A DNA stretch of 64,000 bases from Sclerodactyla briareus (taxonomy: Eukaryota; Echinodermata; Holothuroidea; Dendrochirotida; Sclerodactylidae), in contig JAODTK010004087.1 in the NCBI GenBank assembly GCA_026419785.1, positions 62,001-126,000 on the forward strand, given 5' to 3'. The notes below the pieces were generated by a model that was given only the letters and a program-made list of their open reading frames with translations, ran no database searches and was not told where the DNA came from. Positions 46,500 through 59,600 of this stretch are shown here, in pieces (the first letter of the stretch is position 1; each line of letters opens with the position of its first letter). A program made the translations under genes and the position numbers.

Positions 46500-46757
46500 T
46501 TTTAAGAGGGACTGTCCGTCTGCTAGCGCCACGAACAAGCGAATTTTTGCATGACTGTCAGGACAAAATATCGTAATTGCGGCACCAATTAAATTGAGCT
46601 GATACCTTTCTACCTTATAAGTATATCAATTTTATTTGGACGGAAAATCGTGAAAATAAACATAACCATTTATTTCAATATCTAAATTGCTGTGTGGCAG
46701 TAATATCACTATATTGTCTACGAAGATTTAATTTTAAGGGCGACAATCCATCTTTTA
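46500..46757 (-). mobile_element. MITE-like element, copy 1
   Basis: About 258 bases from GACTGTCCGTCTGCTAGCG to GCGACAATCCATC. It matches the element at 47529-47786 in reverse orientation through GAATTTTTGCATGACTGTCA, GGACAAAATATCGTAATTG, TTTATTTGGACGGAAAAT and GCGACAATCCATC. The flanks are TTAA-like on both sides. No coding capacity. Confidence 0.7.
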
Positions 46758-47528
46758 AACTTAGCTATGTCTAACGTGAGAGGCATGACAACCGACGCCG
46801 GCATCAGCCACCCACCTGAATGCAGAAGCCCCCTCCCCCCCCGCCCCCCCGCCCCCCTGGTGCTGGAAGGCAATTGCGTTCCTTGCTCGGGTCGTATACG
46901 ACATGCCACATACTGGCACTTTCTATATTCAGATTGCCCTACCTTGGAGGTGGCTCCACCTTTCCACAGCTTACCTGCGATTGAAAGTTAGAGTAACACG
47001 AGTGTTGTTGCCGATACGATGTTACTCATACCTGCTGCAATTGCGATGTTCACCAACTGGGAGCCTAATGGGCCATTGTTTGAAAAACTAAATTTATCAT
47101 CCTCCTCTCCTCTCACAAATGAAGTTGTAACTTCATGATGCTCGCTCAGTGTTATCAAAGGTTAGTATAACTAAAATCAATGCACAACTCCAATGACACA
47201 TCATACCAGTTCAATACATACTGCATGGAAATTTTGTCCTGTTTGAAATAATGAACCATTGGTTCTTCTGTTTTCTTTCTTTTCATAGAGATTTAGCTGA
47301 TTGTTAACATAAGTTCCTGCTGGGGGAGTTTTAATGAGTTTTAATCGATTTGTCGACATTTTCCTGAATCCCTGTGACTGATAAGTTATGAGGGGTCACT
47401 AGAATGCAAATTCGAAGATCGAAGATATCTAAATGGCGTAATCGGCATGGGTTGGTACAGTGAATCACGCATGCCTCGTGGCACACACAGGCCGGAAGGG
47501 CGCTGCGAAGTCAGTTGCAAGTGGAAGA

Positions 47529-47786
47529 TGGATTGTCGTCAATAAATAAAATCCTTGTAGTAAACAATATTCACGCCACCCAGAATTTAGGAAATTGACA
47601 AATGGTATATTTCCGCATTTTTTCCCGGTCCAAATAAAATTGGAATAATCATATTGAAGTATGTGATTCCGATATACTGAGCTGGATGCACATCACGATA
47701 TTTTGTCGTGACGTTCATGCAAAATCGCCGTTCGATTGTTCGTGGACGCTTAGCAGAAGAAAATCCGCATCTTTAACATTGAGTCA
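47529..47786 (+). mobile_element. MITE-like element, copy 2
   Basis: Starts GATGGATTGTCGTCAATAAA and ends CTTAGCAGAAGAAAATCCGC with ATC, so the ends are imperfect inverted repeats. Inside are CCCGGTCCAAATAAAATTG, CACGATATTTTGTCGTGACG and CATGCAAAATCGCCG, shared with the copies at 34993 and 46500. Confidence 0.7.
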
Positions 47787-49639
47787 TTTTACCTAATATA
47801 TAAACAAACGGTGGCTCATAATGACCACAGTGGTCTCAAGACAGTAAACTACGCTACATTTGCGAAAGCTATTAAACAGCAACAGTTTGAGTCTCGATTA
47901 GAACAAGAAATATTAAATAAGTGGATAACGTATTTGACACAACACACCACCCCGACAAAAAAGTGTGAATTATAACATCCATTCCGTCGATTTATTTTTC
48001 GGTCAACAAAAACAGGTCACGATTGGCCCATGGGGGGTTACACGGGGGGGGGGGGGGCGGGGGGGGGGGAGGCAAGAAGAAAGAAAGCTGGTGGAATATA
48101 ACAATGATAATCTACAGGATTCCTAAGGCCATGTGATTCCCATAGACACATGAAACGGCAAGAAATCAATACGCAAAGTTGCGTTGGTGCTATTTCTGCT
48201 TTGGCCGATGGCTGGCCTTGCAGAAGCAAAAATAATGTAAACCGCAACAATTTTAAGGTTTGGGGAATTAGGTTTCGTGGGTGACCGCCGTCTCCGCCGC
48301 CGCAGGGAACTCTAGGCGTTAGCGCAACAAACTGTTCACTGCTTTATACGACTCTGAAACTTAGTACCCTATGTCACCCTAGTAAAATCTGCATGGCTGT
48401 TGCCCTCTATTATGCAGGTTTAACACGAAAATGCAGAGTTAGCTGTTTTTTAAACGAAGTTTGGGGGTTTTGACAAAAAAGTTGGGAACGGAAAACATTT
48501 TTATTTCAAGGGCACCCACTCACCAGAGGTCAAATTCGCGTTCCTTCGTGATTTACTCAGCTCAGTGATTTACCTACTTGTCGGTGGCTGTGGCTGGTGT
48601 TTGTCGATGAACACGAAAAGTCATACAAGGGACACAGCTGGAGGTCCACAATGTCTGTAGGCATACTTATGCGATTGTTCTAAAATCTTGGAGGGGTTGG
48701 AGAACGTGATCTTGAGTTGGTCACTTGGTCCCGAGCAACAGGTAGAGCATTTTTGTAAAAGGCAACGGGGGTACGAATGGACTATGTAAATGTGCTATTG
48801 GCTTTTTTGGGATCCATAAACTGGGTTTACTCGCCTGCACATGTATTGTTGTACACAAGGAGCCCTGCGACACGCGCCTAGCTCGTAGCACCTGTGCTGC
48901 GGGAGGAAAAAACATTCACAACAAAATTGTTCATCATGTGACAAATCACGTGCATGGCATTGAACTACTACTACGATGACGTTATATATCCATATTGTAG
49001 TGAAAGTTTTCTACGATCACTTTCAAGACTTATTGGCTGACCATGATCCAATTATCACTCCAATAGATTTTAAAACGTCACTTAGCTAATCTTTCAGGCA
49101 ATGCCATAGCCCTGAAATTAGAGTACCAACCAACCGTTGAGGCAGGTCAATGGTGATATACTCATTGGTCAGCTAAGGGTAGGACGCGATCAGTGGTACG
49201 GTTGCGCTAACTACAGATTTTCCCAACAAGATCGGAGTCGATTGTATTTGGAAACAACACTCGCACACGCAGAGGTGGTCTGGGAACTTAGTTTAGCTAT
49301 GTGCCAAAGCTAAAGAGACCATAAAATCCAAGGCCTAAGCGTTTTGACTGGGGGGGGGGGGGACCGTAAACCCCACTTTCACCAGACCAATACACCCCAA
49401 AATACTAACGCCAAGTCCGTGGCTCGGAGTAATATTTCTCGAAATTTACTTGGCTTTTACATCAGGCCCTGGCCTCATTACAAGTCAACTCTTTGAGATC
49501 GGCGGAAAATGACATTGAGCAGTTTATCCTACCAATGTACTATGTACCGTTCTCAGTTAGTTGATCATTGACTAACACTTAAAGGTGGTCATAGGGCCTA
49601 GAGAATATCTAAAAGAAACGCAGGTATCAATAAAGTGAC
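47787..49639. other. Noncoding, repeat fragments
   Basis: Holds an interrupted G run at 48043-48070, a member of the GAAACTTAGTACCCTATGTC family at 48275-48430, and a G12 run at about 49350. No exon seen on either strand. Confidence 0.4.
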
Positions 49640-51150
49640 GCTTTAGTTGACCCCTGTAAACAGGGTCCAGAGGTCTATGATAGACATAGGGGAACATGTG
49701 CTCGTAACGTTGTGGCAGGCTCCAACTTATAACAAAAGGTGGAGATACAATCTGCCACCGTTTTTTGAACCCAAAGACTTCAAATTGCGGAATATCGAGA
49801 TCGGCCGGTTCGCTAGACAAATTAACCGCTTTACGTGAAGGAACCACGAAAGATTTTTTACATGGTACCTGATCATAATCAACGTCTTGATGGAAATCGG
49901 GGAAGGAAATCGCGATAAGTTTCTTGACCAAAACAGGTTGACATTCTGCATGTGACGAGCTGAGCGGCCACTTGGATATCGGCGTGCCGAATTATAGTCT
50001 TGGACCTAATGTCTGGGAGCGGTTACTACACTGGGAGAAGCGAACGCGGTGAAATTAATCGACAGAGTGAGAAAGTCGGGGGTGGGGTGGGTAGTATGAC
50101 TGGGGAATTATCTAATGATGATGTGATCGCATGGAGTTACAAAAGATTTGGATTTGCTCTCTGAAAAAGGGAGAGTTAGAATTGCGTTATTCCAGACATT
50201 TGGCAGGTGTGTTGAAATGAAAAAAGCAATTGGCACTCGAAGGGACCATTGTACGGTGTGGTTGATTGAGTGAACATTGACAAAGGACATTGGTATTTTC
50301 ATGTGAATTCCATTAGGCAGCAGGAATTGATACTTATTTGTTTTCACAACTTGATAAATTATTTCTCGTTAGTCAATGTGGCATACTGTGACCACGGACT
50401 GCCAACAAGTTGAAGCTAGCAACAATACTGGGCCGTGGCTGTTTACCACATTGACCAAGTATCAAAGGCCCACTCCAGTTAGTTCATAGCAAGCTCAACA
50501 CCTGAGAAGTGCAGGATGTTTTTTTCAGACTAAAAATGTTCGAGGAAAATAACCAATAACAATTTTTTGATGGGTCTCGAAGGTGAGCTGGAAGAATTTC
50601 CGAGACCAGAAGGGTTCGAGACCGAGACCAAGATTGAGACCAAAGGTGTCGAGACCGAGATCGAGACTGAGACCACAAAAAAACTGGTCTCGGACCGTTC
50701 TCGAGACCGGACTGTCTTAAGACACTACAACACTGTTCAATGCATATATTCCGTATTTTGGTAGTAATACTCACTTTTCTTCCCAGTGTAGTACAGCTCC
50801 CAGACAGCTAGGTCCAAGGCCGATCATCGGCAACCCGATATCTTAGTGGCCGCGCAGCTTGTCAAATGCCGATTTCAACCTGTTGGTCCGAAACTTATCC
50901 TGAAATATTCCAAGTTTTCCAATCAAGATCGTCGATCTGAGCAGGTACCCCATGAAACCCCAAAATCTTTTGTGGTTCACTTGAACCATTTATTTGTCTA
51001 TAATCGCCGGCCGGTCAATCTTGTATTCCCGCATTTGAAGTTGTTGTGTCCCAACAGTTGTTAGTATTTGTATCTCCACTTTTCTATTGTATATATCAAT
51101 GGGAGCCTACCACCGTTACCAGCGCCTGTGCCTAGGGAACACACTATCAA
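49640..51150. repeat. Large inverted duplication with ~400-bp arms
   Basis: The left arm (about 49640-50045) is the reverse complement of the right arm (about 50770-51150). Matching phrases in order are CTTCTCCCAGTGTAGTA, GCTCCCAGACA, TAGGTCCAAG, CCGATATC..AGTGGCCGC, AACTTATC, AATCTTT.GTGGTTC, GCCGGCCG, TGTATCTCCACTTTT, GGGAGCCTACCAC and CCTAGGGAACA. Identity looks about 70 percent. The ~725-base spacer holds a (GAGACC)n-type tract. A 119-codon frame lies on the left arm (minus strand, VPCKKSFVVPSRKAVNLSSE); the right arm has a broken counterpart (TPKSFVVHLNHLFVYNRRPV). Confidence 0.8.
50570..50745. repeat. GAGACC hexamer tract, palindromic
   Basis: Starts with GGGTCTCGAAGG, runs through GAGACCGAGACC units and ends TTCTCGAGACCGGACTG, then ACACTACAACACTG. 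It is placed in the spacer of the 49.6-51.2 kb inverted duplication. Confidence 0.85.
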
Positions 51151-51581
51151 CACACTGACCATGCTAAATTTACTATGAAAGTTTTTTATTTCTCTGCTAA
51201 TCGAACGTGGTGCCTTTTCTTACTTTCAACCTGCAGCTGCGCTGCTAATTCTCTACAGTTTAGCTCACCATCTTGAAAAATTCACTTTTTCGGCCTTTTA
51301 AAATCGATTTGTTAGGTGCCTCGAATATTTTGTAAAAAACATTATAAGACAATTTCAGTACTATCGAATCATTCATCAAAATACTCAAGTGAATTTTGGG
51401 GCATATTTGGAATATCCCCATTCGTTGCTCAAGTATCACTTTATAACCCTTACGTCAGCCAGCTGATCGAAAACCGAGATAACCAAATTTCGTGCAAAAT
51501 TGATCCCTGACAGCCTTTAATAACACGCAACCAATACCACTAACAGCTTCTTCCACCGGGAGGGTGGACCACCAACAGTAC

Positions 51582-51709
51582 AATTTAGAATCAGTGCCAT
51601 TACAGAGGTGTCCACTGACCCTAAACCTTGTGATAGTCTCGACACCTGTGCAACCTGTAAACAATGTATGTTTACAGCCGTCATTTTTAACGGGCACTGA
51701 TTCTAAATT
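51582..51709. repeat. Perfect 17-bp inverted repeat, 94-base loop
   Basis: AATTTAGAATCAGTGCC at 51582-51598 and its exact reverse complement at 51693-51709. Inside the loop AGGTGTC and GACACCT form a second inverted pair. Could be a small foldback element or a structured transcript. Confidence 0.8.
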
Positions 51710-54700
51710 AAGCCCAATATGCTGATGATATCTCTTGGGCATAACTGGTGAGCATCGCCTAGCCTAGGCCCTACTGCAAAAGATATCGAAACAAGTGACT
51801 GAAAAACTGACAAAGTAGGATCTGGAAATGAACGCATGAAAACGAAAAATTCAATTACAGGAAATACTTATGAATATAAATAAAGATACTTTCCGTACAT
51901 AGGCAAATTGTAACCTGTGGGATACAACAAAGGATCTGCTCACAAATTTGACACTTCCAAAGCAAGTCTACTCGCGATGTGCTCAACTCAGATGGGTCCG
52001 ATAACTTGGATACCAAACGTGGGACTCTATGATGTACCAACCAACCTTGTCTCCCCTAAGTAGCACATAGGGATTGGATTTTTTTTCGATCACGGTGCAA
52101 GACTCAGGGAAGCTCCAACAAGAATCGCTGTAAAAGAGAAGCATTGAGACAAAATCTAAGCTGTTGGGAGACCTGTGATTTACCTTGCCCAATAATCTAT
52201 CCCAATTCAAGACATAGACCTTTACATCTTTGAGGAAGCAATGAACTTGTACAAGGTTGTGAATAACTGCGGCGTTTGAATCACTGAGCATCAGTGGCAT
52301 CGCCACGGGGGGGGGGTATGCACGTGTCCCTCTCAACAACCATGTGCCCATGTTTGCTCCCCCAAATGAGATTTTCTATTAAAAAATTAATTCTGCCTCA
52401 AATGTGTACAAGTTTTGTGCTTCGTGGGAATGGTACCTAAAGTGGTGGAAGGGTCTTGTTGCTTCTCCGTGTCCTCCCGCATCTCAACAGCTCTAATGGG
52501 AAATTCCTGCCTCATTTGCCACCTGAGCTTATTTCGTTAGGATATAAATTACAACAACTCTCATTGACCTTGAAACTACAATCACAACCTCTTTTGGATA
52601 CGAAACCCTTTAGCCTTGCCCAGTTCTTCTATCTCAATCACGATTTTGAGCCGCAGTAGCCTAGGCTATCTGAATGCTAAGAGGTTTCAATGCGTGTTCT
52701 CTCCAGGGACACGCTCCAGCTTTTCTTCTATTTGTTTTGTGTATATCGAAACTACAAATCAGAGCCGTCAGCGAAGCCTGTCATACTGGGAGTAAACTAT
52801 TTAATCTTCACCCCCCCACTTTGATGTCCTTTTGGACGAAGGCACCCGCACTTTGAAGCCTTCCTACAACCACTACAGCCCGTAGATTGCTCCCCATCGT
52901 TGCCGCCCGTGTCCACCCCGTTACCAAGTTGTTTCCAAAAAGACGATCAGCCCATCCTCCTAATTAGCTACTCAGATTGTCAGATGGTCCGTGCCGCGTT
53001 CCGCGTTGTGCACTTATTCCATCTGAGTAAACTTGGCGCCCGTAAGTTAAATTGATATTGTAAGAATTATTCCCCATCTTGTTATTAATGTATTTTGATA
53101 TAATGTGAACTTGGGAGAAGAAAACTGGAGTCTGAGGATAGTCTTAACTCAATTAATATTTCATTGTTTCATATCAAATCCTGTTAGGGGTTTATTTGCC
53201 CCTTCTCTCGGAGTCATATTTCTCGTGTTTGCAGTTCAGTAGCTTATTTTAAGTTTTTGGTTAAATTGTCACCCCTCTACAGACGTGGATTCCAAGTCCG
53301 TCTGGAAATCTAGACTTTCCCCTCAGTTAAATTGTTGGAAGCGGTTATGTTAGCCGATTGCGAACAAAGGCTACACATACAAAGCCTCGTAAACCATTGA
53401 CGAGCTGAAAATGGTTGGTTGTAAAGCTGCCAGATGTGGTAGCAAGGATCACCGCCAGTTCAACTAGGCATCACAAATGGCACTGCAACAATTTGTCAGT
53501 CCCAAATTGACAGCAGAGAGGATGCAATGCACAACTGAAGTTGTTCCATAATTCCCAATGACAAACGATTGCTTCTGCAGTTCCTGATTAGTGGAGTTCC
53601 AGATAACTAAGGCGGGATCTTATTATGCAGATGCATCTGCGGTCGGTACGCATGGAAAATCGTCAATTCCGTGAAAGAGCGGGAGCCAGTGCCTGAATCT
53701 ATGGCGCACCTATCCTAATCTTGTTATGATTGCCTGCCCCCACCATGCCTGTTCCAATTCTTCGCAGCTTTGACACCATTCGGCCACCCACACTCTCTCC
53801 AGCTGAAAGTTTGTTGAGAAAACAATTGTTGAAATAGGTCCTATTTAGTTCACAAAGATTTAAATATTGATTCCACAGATTACAAAAAGGCACAAACCTA
53901 CACCTACATAGGCGAGATAGCACATGTACCAATGTTTATGGGGATGCGTAGCACAGCGAATGAATTCTGTGGAGTATCTTCCTTAAAAAGCCAAGCAACG
54001 ACAATATGCATGGGCTGCGTCATTTTTATGGTCTTCTCGACTAACAAATTAGAGTGTTTTCTTTTCTAAAACAAACATTCATTTTCGTAATTATGTGATT
54101 TTAACATCCAGCCCGAACACGCCATACAATCCATGGAATACCAGCCTAACTCACACAAGCATATCAGTGATGGCACTTCCACGTTGGAACGTTTACAGGG
54201 GGCAGAACGATCTTTCGAAACTCCCCTGCCGGAAAATTCCACCCACTACCATTCCTACGTTTAATTGGAGCATAGGATCACCAAAACAGAATGAAGTGTC
54301 TGACTGGCCAGCAGATGAAACAATCAAAAAATGAATTATATAAATACTCAATTCAAATCCTATGTGACCCGGGTCCAAACGAAACTTCAAACGAAACAAA
54401 CTGCAGAACACATCAACCACCACTACTTGCGATTCAACGGAGAGACGTTACCCCTCAGGAGTCAGACACACACCACACTCGAATTCCAAAATCCAAACTC
54501 CTTCAACTTCAAAGGTGAATCAACCCACTGGGCTTAGCAAACCTATAAAACGACGCTAGGCCGGCTAGGACGCCTTCGTGAAACTCACGCAGCCATAGTA
54601 ACAGTGAGAATAATGCGCGCACCCTCATGCTTCCGTGACGAGGACACAGCAACTGCACGCGCTGCACAGTGTATAGGCTAGGTTGCGGAAATGAGATAAT

Positions 54701-56563
54701 ACTAATATTAGCTGAAGTCTTGATACGACGCTGCCAACTTGCCAAGACTAAGTTTCATCTTCCTGATGAGCTCTAGACACAGTATGCTCTAAAATGACAA
54801 AATATAAACAAAGAGCAGCGAAGAAGCCCCACGCCTCACATGAAGATGAACAGGCTTACTTCCACAATTCCAATTCATATTGAGGACCTGTGTCACCGTT
54901 CTAGGAATCCCTCCGTGCTAGAATATGTCACCCTGTTCTTTCCTGAGGATGGTGGCATACCTCATAGGTGCCTGCGGTGCCCTAGCTAGTAGTGAGACAG
55001 TCTGTCACCACACATCAACTGAAAGTTGAACCAATCAGACCATCATTTTGTGTGCTTGTCTGGCGTGAGATGTCACCATGGTATTGCCGACATCGTTGAG
55101 TAATAATTCTATTTGATTTCAGAGTCCCTGGCAGTGAAAGCAAGAGTACAATTTTCACCTAGAAGTGACAATAACAGAGTGTCTTAATCTATTAAAGAAT
55201 TAGACCTGTGCGAATTAACAAGCAGGAACACTTGTGAAAATTCAACTATCCAAACCCTCTTCTCATGTCAAGAAAGAAATATATATGGTTATAATGAGTG
55301 TTTTGTTTATGCAATAATGCAACTGTCTCAAATACATACTGTTCCGATAGACCTTTCAGCTTATCATTGCTGAAAGAAAAAAAACGCATTAGTCTATCTT
55401 CGCATGTGGGAAAATTCTCTTTTTTTCAAAATCAGTAAGAGACTATCCTAACTCGATCATCGGTTATCACCCCTCATCCTAGCCTATCTGGTGCTCCCAT
55501 TTTTTGCTGTTGGTTTTTCCAGCTTAGCCCCGACTGATTTTCCTCATTCCAGTGAGTTTTGCTATTTCAAAGTTTGGACTTAGATAACCCCTGATTTAAA
55601 GAATCGAAAGAACCCCCTCTCCTGTAGGAAAAAGTATCAGTGTCCAATGGAATGTACTGAATTAATACTTTCTCCTCTTGAATGACTACAAACTTTCACC
55701 CCACTCCTTTTTCGTGTAGGAAAGTGACTGCACGAGTGAGCTGCCTCTCTTGTCGTGGGGACGTTAATGGCGATCCCGGGAGCAGGAGTTCTCACCCCTA
55801 CCTCGTCACTCGGGGCACTCTTCGGAAGAGTAGGCGAGATTCGCCCGGTGCCTCCCACAACGCCGAAACTGGAGCCTCTACAATTTTCCGAAAAACTAAG
55901 GATTTTCCTATGTCAGCTGAAGCACCTTCCGGGGTGGAAGCATAGCACTAGGCGTGGAAGTAAAAAGTTTGCAGGGCAATATACCTTCACCTTTGTAATA
56001 AATCCACGTGTACCCCTTCCTCCCTAATGTATTTACTATCCTGTGTTAACATTTTAGAAGCAGGATTTACAAGAATGTAAAAAAAAGACTGTTTCTCATC
56101 TTGAAAACATTATGCAATAAGTCATGTTGACTACCTCATTAGAAATGATTTGCTGTCAGTGATAGAAAATATTAGGGTGTCTGTACTTAGCAGTAGTTTA
56201 ACTACACAAAACTGTACGTTTAATAATGTAGCCAACCTGTTTATACAGGTCCCAAGAGGTACAGTTATCCAACAAGAAGGAACCAGAGCCAAAAGGCATT
56301 AACACGACTATATCAAAGAACACCAACATATATTGCAATCTGAACTAAATGTTTTGGATTACTGTTCAGTGTCTTCAAGGATGCCCAATTTCAACGAAAC
56401 TCAGTTTCATACCTCCTCCGAATTTTGTTGCCATGACGGTTAACCACAGGCGTGCGTCCATTATGCAATCTCTCCCTCTCATCCGAATGAATTTCGTTAG
56501 GCATTTTTGGCAATTACCTAATTGCCAGTTCTGTTCCATTTATGGTTGTTGCTCATTTTCCAG
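51710..56563. other. Likely 5' part of the ABHD12-like gene, exons not identified
   Basis: The N-terminal membrane exon should lie here or further left, but no hydrophobic frame with fitting splice sites was found. 52984-53042 opens ATGGTCCGTGCCGCG and ends GGCGCCC/GTAAGT, an exon-like start with a strong donor and no family match. 55735-55880 is a GC-richer stretch open on both strands. Confidence 0.3.
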
Positions 56564-56668
56564 TGCGGTACCTGTGTTCGTTGACTACCACATCCCTGAG
56601 CATTTCAACCTCCAACGGGGACCCGAACTTTTACTGACTGCAGATGATGGTGTCCATGTTTGGGTTTG
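56564..56668 (+). CDS. ABHD12: ABHD12-like exon, VPVFVD segment
   Basis: The acceptor is GCTCATTTTCCAG and the donor is GTAGGT. The exon opens AVPVFVDYHIPEHFN and ends TADDGVHVWV in phase 2. In human ABHD12 the matching stretch runs from RVPYFIDL to VTIGVWHT, just before the hydrolase core. No correction is needed. Confidence 0.75.
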
Positions 56669-59600
56669 GTAGGTTAAAGAGGCCGATGTCATTTGAGTCA
56701 GAGTTATAATAATTTAGTTGCAGTGTTCCCAACCCTATCTCCCATGCAAATTATTAAAAAGCTAGTTCTTCCTTTTATCACTGGACATGCGTAATGTCTA
56801 CACATTGGGAAATTTGTGGTTTCAAACTGGTCCTACTCAATACTGGTGACTGTGGGCGTTCTGCCCATACTTCAATGTTGATGTGCAATCAACCATTTTT
56901 CCTTGTACGAAATTACGAAAATGCCTAGCCTGTAGATAGTCACTCTACTTTGTGATCCGTAATTGTTGACATCCCCAACCTATTATGGCGTCGCATTGGG
57001 ATGACTATTCTCTTTCAATTTGCAATTTGAAGTTAAAGTAAATTCAATTCTGGCGGCGATACCAAAACAAGCCACAATACAACCTGCACGAATCTGAATC
57101 ATCCGCAGTTCATTTTAGGCTTTAGCCTATATGTTGGTAATCCATGACCAAGTTATTGACCTAAAGCATAGCCTCCCCCCACCCCCCTTTACTTTATTAT
57201 TAAAATGGCTCCCTCATAGTATCTGCTTTAGCAAGCTAGATTTTAGTAGGAAGCATCCATTCCATAACAGTATGAGTGAATGTTTTCATTAATGTAATTT
57301 TATTTTTTTCCTTTCTCTTTCCTCCAGGCAGTGCTTCCAAGTCATTGATGCATATTATGTCTGATACTGCGGAGATATAATCAACTTTTGAGTGCCTTAG
57401 GGGCACTAAACCAATTGTGTTGTACTTTCATGGGAACTCTGGTACCAGTACGTGTAAGCCGTCCACACTGGATAACTTCTGTCACTCAACGTCACGTCCA
57501 CGTCAATTTCGCTCACTTTGCACGTTAATCAATAGCGCTGTCCCCACTGGGTGCGTTCCGTTCCATCCTTCAATATTCAAAAAAAACCTTCCGTATGCTC
57601 AAAGTCCATGTACGTTCAGAGCAAAATTGACGTACGGCTCGATCCTCAAGTTTTGGAGTCTCGCATGTTTCATGATAATTTCTGAAAAAATGAGCACAGA
57701 AGAAATAGCCCATCGGCTAGACTGGGGAGAAGGGGTACACTTATTCAATCACACTTGGCTCTTTACTGCAATTAATCTGAGTTGCTTGTTCCAAAATCAG
57801 TGTCACTTGACCCCGAGTAACGAGTTCGAAGGGCTACAATGAAAGTGAAATGGAATGCTTCCGAGATGGTGGGTAGTGAAGGCTGGTGGGGAAGGGAAGG
57901 AAAAGAGGGGGTGGTAGCATATTAGGGATTCACTTAAGAATAATCAAATTTCCATCTCACATGACAGGCACATTTGCAATTGTGTGGGGGGGGGGCCTAT
58001 GTTAGTCATCTCCCCCCATGATCAGACATGCAACTCCAGCAATTAAGTAATGAAAGGAGGGTAGCAAAAACGAGGTACAGTACGTCCATAACACAAGGCA
58101 CAACACCTATTTCTATAAGAATGCTAATTTTGTATTGAGGAGGCCAAAAGAAAAAAAAAAAAAATATTCGCGCTGGCAGGAGCGTTTCTGACTTATTTCG
58201 CAAAATACTTTTTCCTCCATACATGTCCTACCAGCGCAGTGAACTAATGGAAAGCCACGAGGAGAACTTGGTTTTGGACACGATTCATGGTTGCCCCCAC
58301 CAATGTGTATCAAACTGGCATGCACATAACTGTGGCTTAGTTTAGTCCTACTTCCAATCCTTATTGTTTTTATAACAGACTACTTCAACTTTGGCATTAT
58401 ATATAGGGCCTTAGGTGGGGCGGAAGAAGCAATTTTTAAAACTGTGACAATTTTTTAACGGAAACAAATTTGAAAAAAAGAAGATAATTTTTTTAATTTT
58501 TTTATTTTTTTCGTTTTTTTATTATTTTGAACAAAAATGCACACATCACGACAGTGATGTTCAAAGCCAATTTCCCGAGACGCCGTCAACCTCTAACCAA
58601 TTGGAAGGGTCCTTAATGGTCAGCGGAATACCTTTAAAACTGGTGGGTATTGTAGGAACTGATGGCCACGATGAAGAACAGGGACAGTTTCACTGACTAT
58701 AATCTGTGGTAGTCACCGAGGTCCTTTCTCTTTCGGTTAATTTTGTGGACCACGATCCCCTCCGTTTGTGCCTGTGAAACTGGGTTGCGACTGCGATGTC
58801 GTCATCACTGCTGGAGTCCGCCAATTCGAATAGTTGTGACAAGTCGTGGGTTGTGCGAGAACCGAACCTAGTTAATCAATCATCCAGCAATCATCAAACT
58901 ATATAAATCACATTACCACTCTTGAAGTGCAGATTAGAATGTCTGGACATGCATTCCTCAGATGAAAATATCAATTTGATATGACTTTAGACCTACTTTG
59001 GCCACTGGTGCGTATCATGCAATAAAAAAAAAGCGATTTACCATCCCCAAACCGACTTTTATGGTCGAATTTTCTTCTCCAGTAGCATTGACGGATACGG
59101 AAAGACGGATCCTGTTCGGAGGCGGGTGTCCACGGCGCATCCGTCAGTCGTACGGAAATGAATTTGATGTTGACGTGGTCGGAAACGGAACGATCCAGGT
59201 GGACAGGCCTCAATAAAGCATTATATTATTTACCCTCTGCATCATTAGACGATATATGTTATTAAACATGTCCGAATCAGATTTCCTGGACGGTCTTGAA
59301 TTCTGTTCGATCCTGATAGCATTTTCGTCTTTCAGTCATTTGAATCCATTTCACGAGGCTGATTTTCATAATTTCAGTTGGAAGAGCTTGTCATTTTACA
59401 TGAAAACTTTGTTAACACTTCATTAGTCCCAATCGATTTCGAAAACAACTTTTAAACTTCGTTCTTGCTCAACCCGATTCGTACACTAACATGCTTCATT
59501 CAAATACTGCATCATGAATGAGACTGATTGTAATGCTGCTTGTGGTGATGAATCTTGAGATGGCAAGTGGGTTTTTCCAATGAATGCCTTACGTTTGATG

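Noticed and set aside
53028..53050. LTR retrotransposon primer-binding site (TTGGCGCCC)
   Set aside because: The motif is PBS-like, but no LTR pair or gag/pol similarity was seen around it. A splice donor GTAAGT overlaps it.
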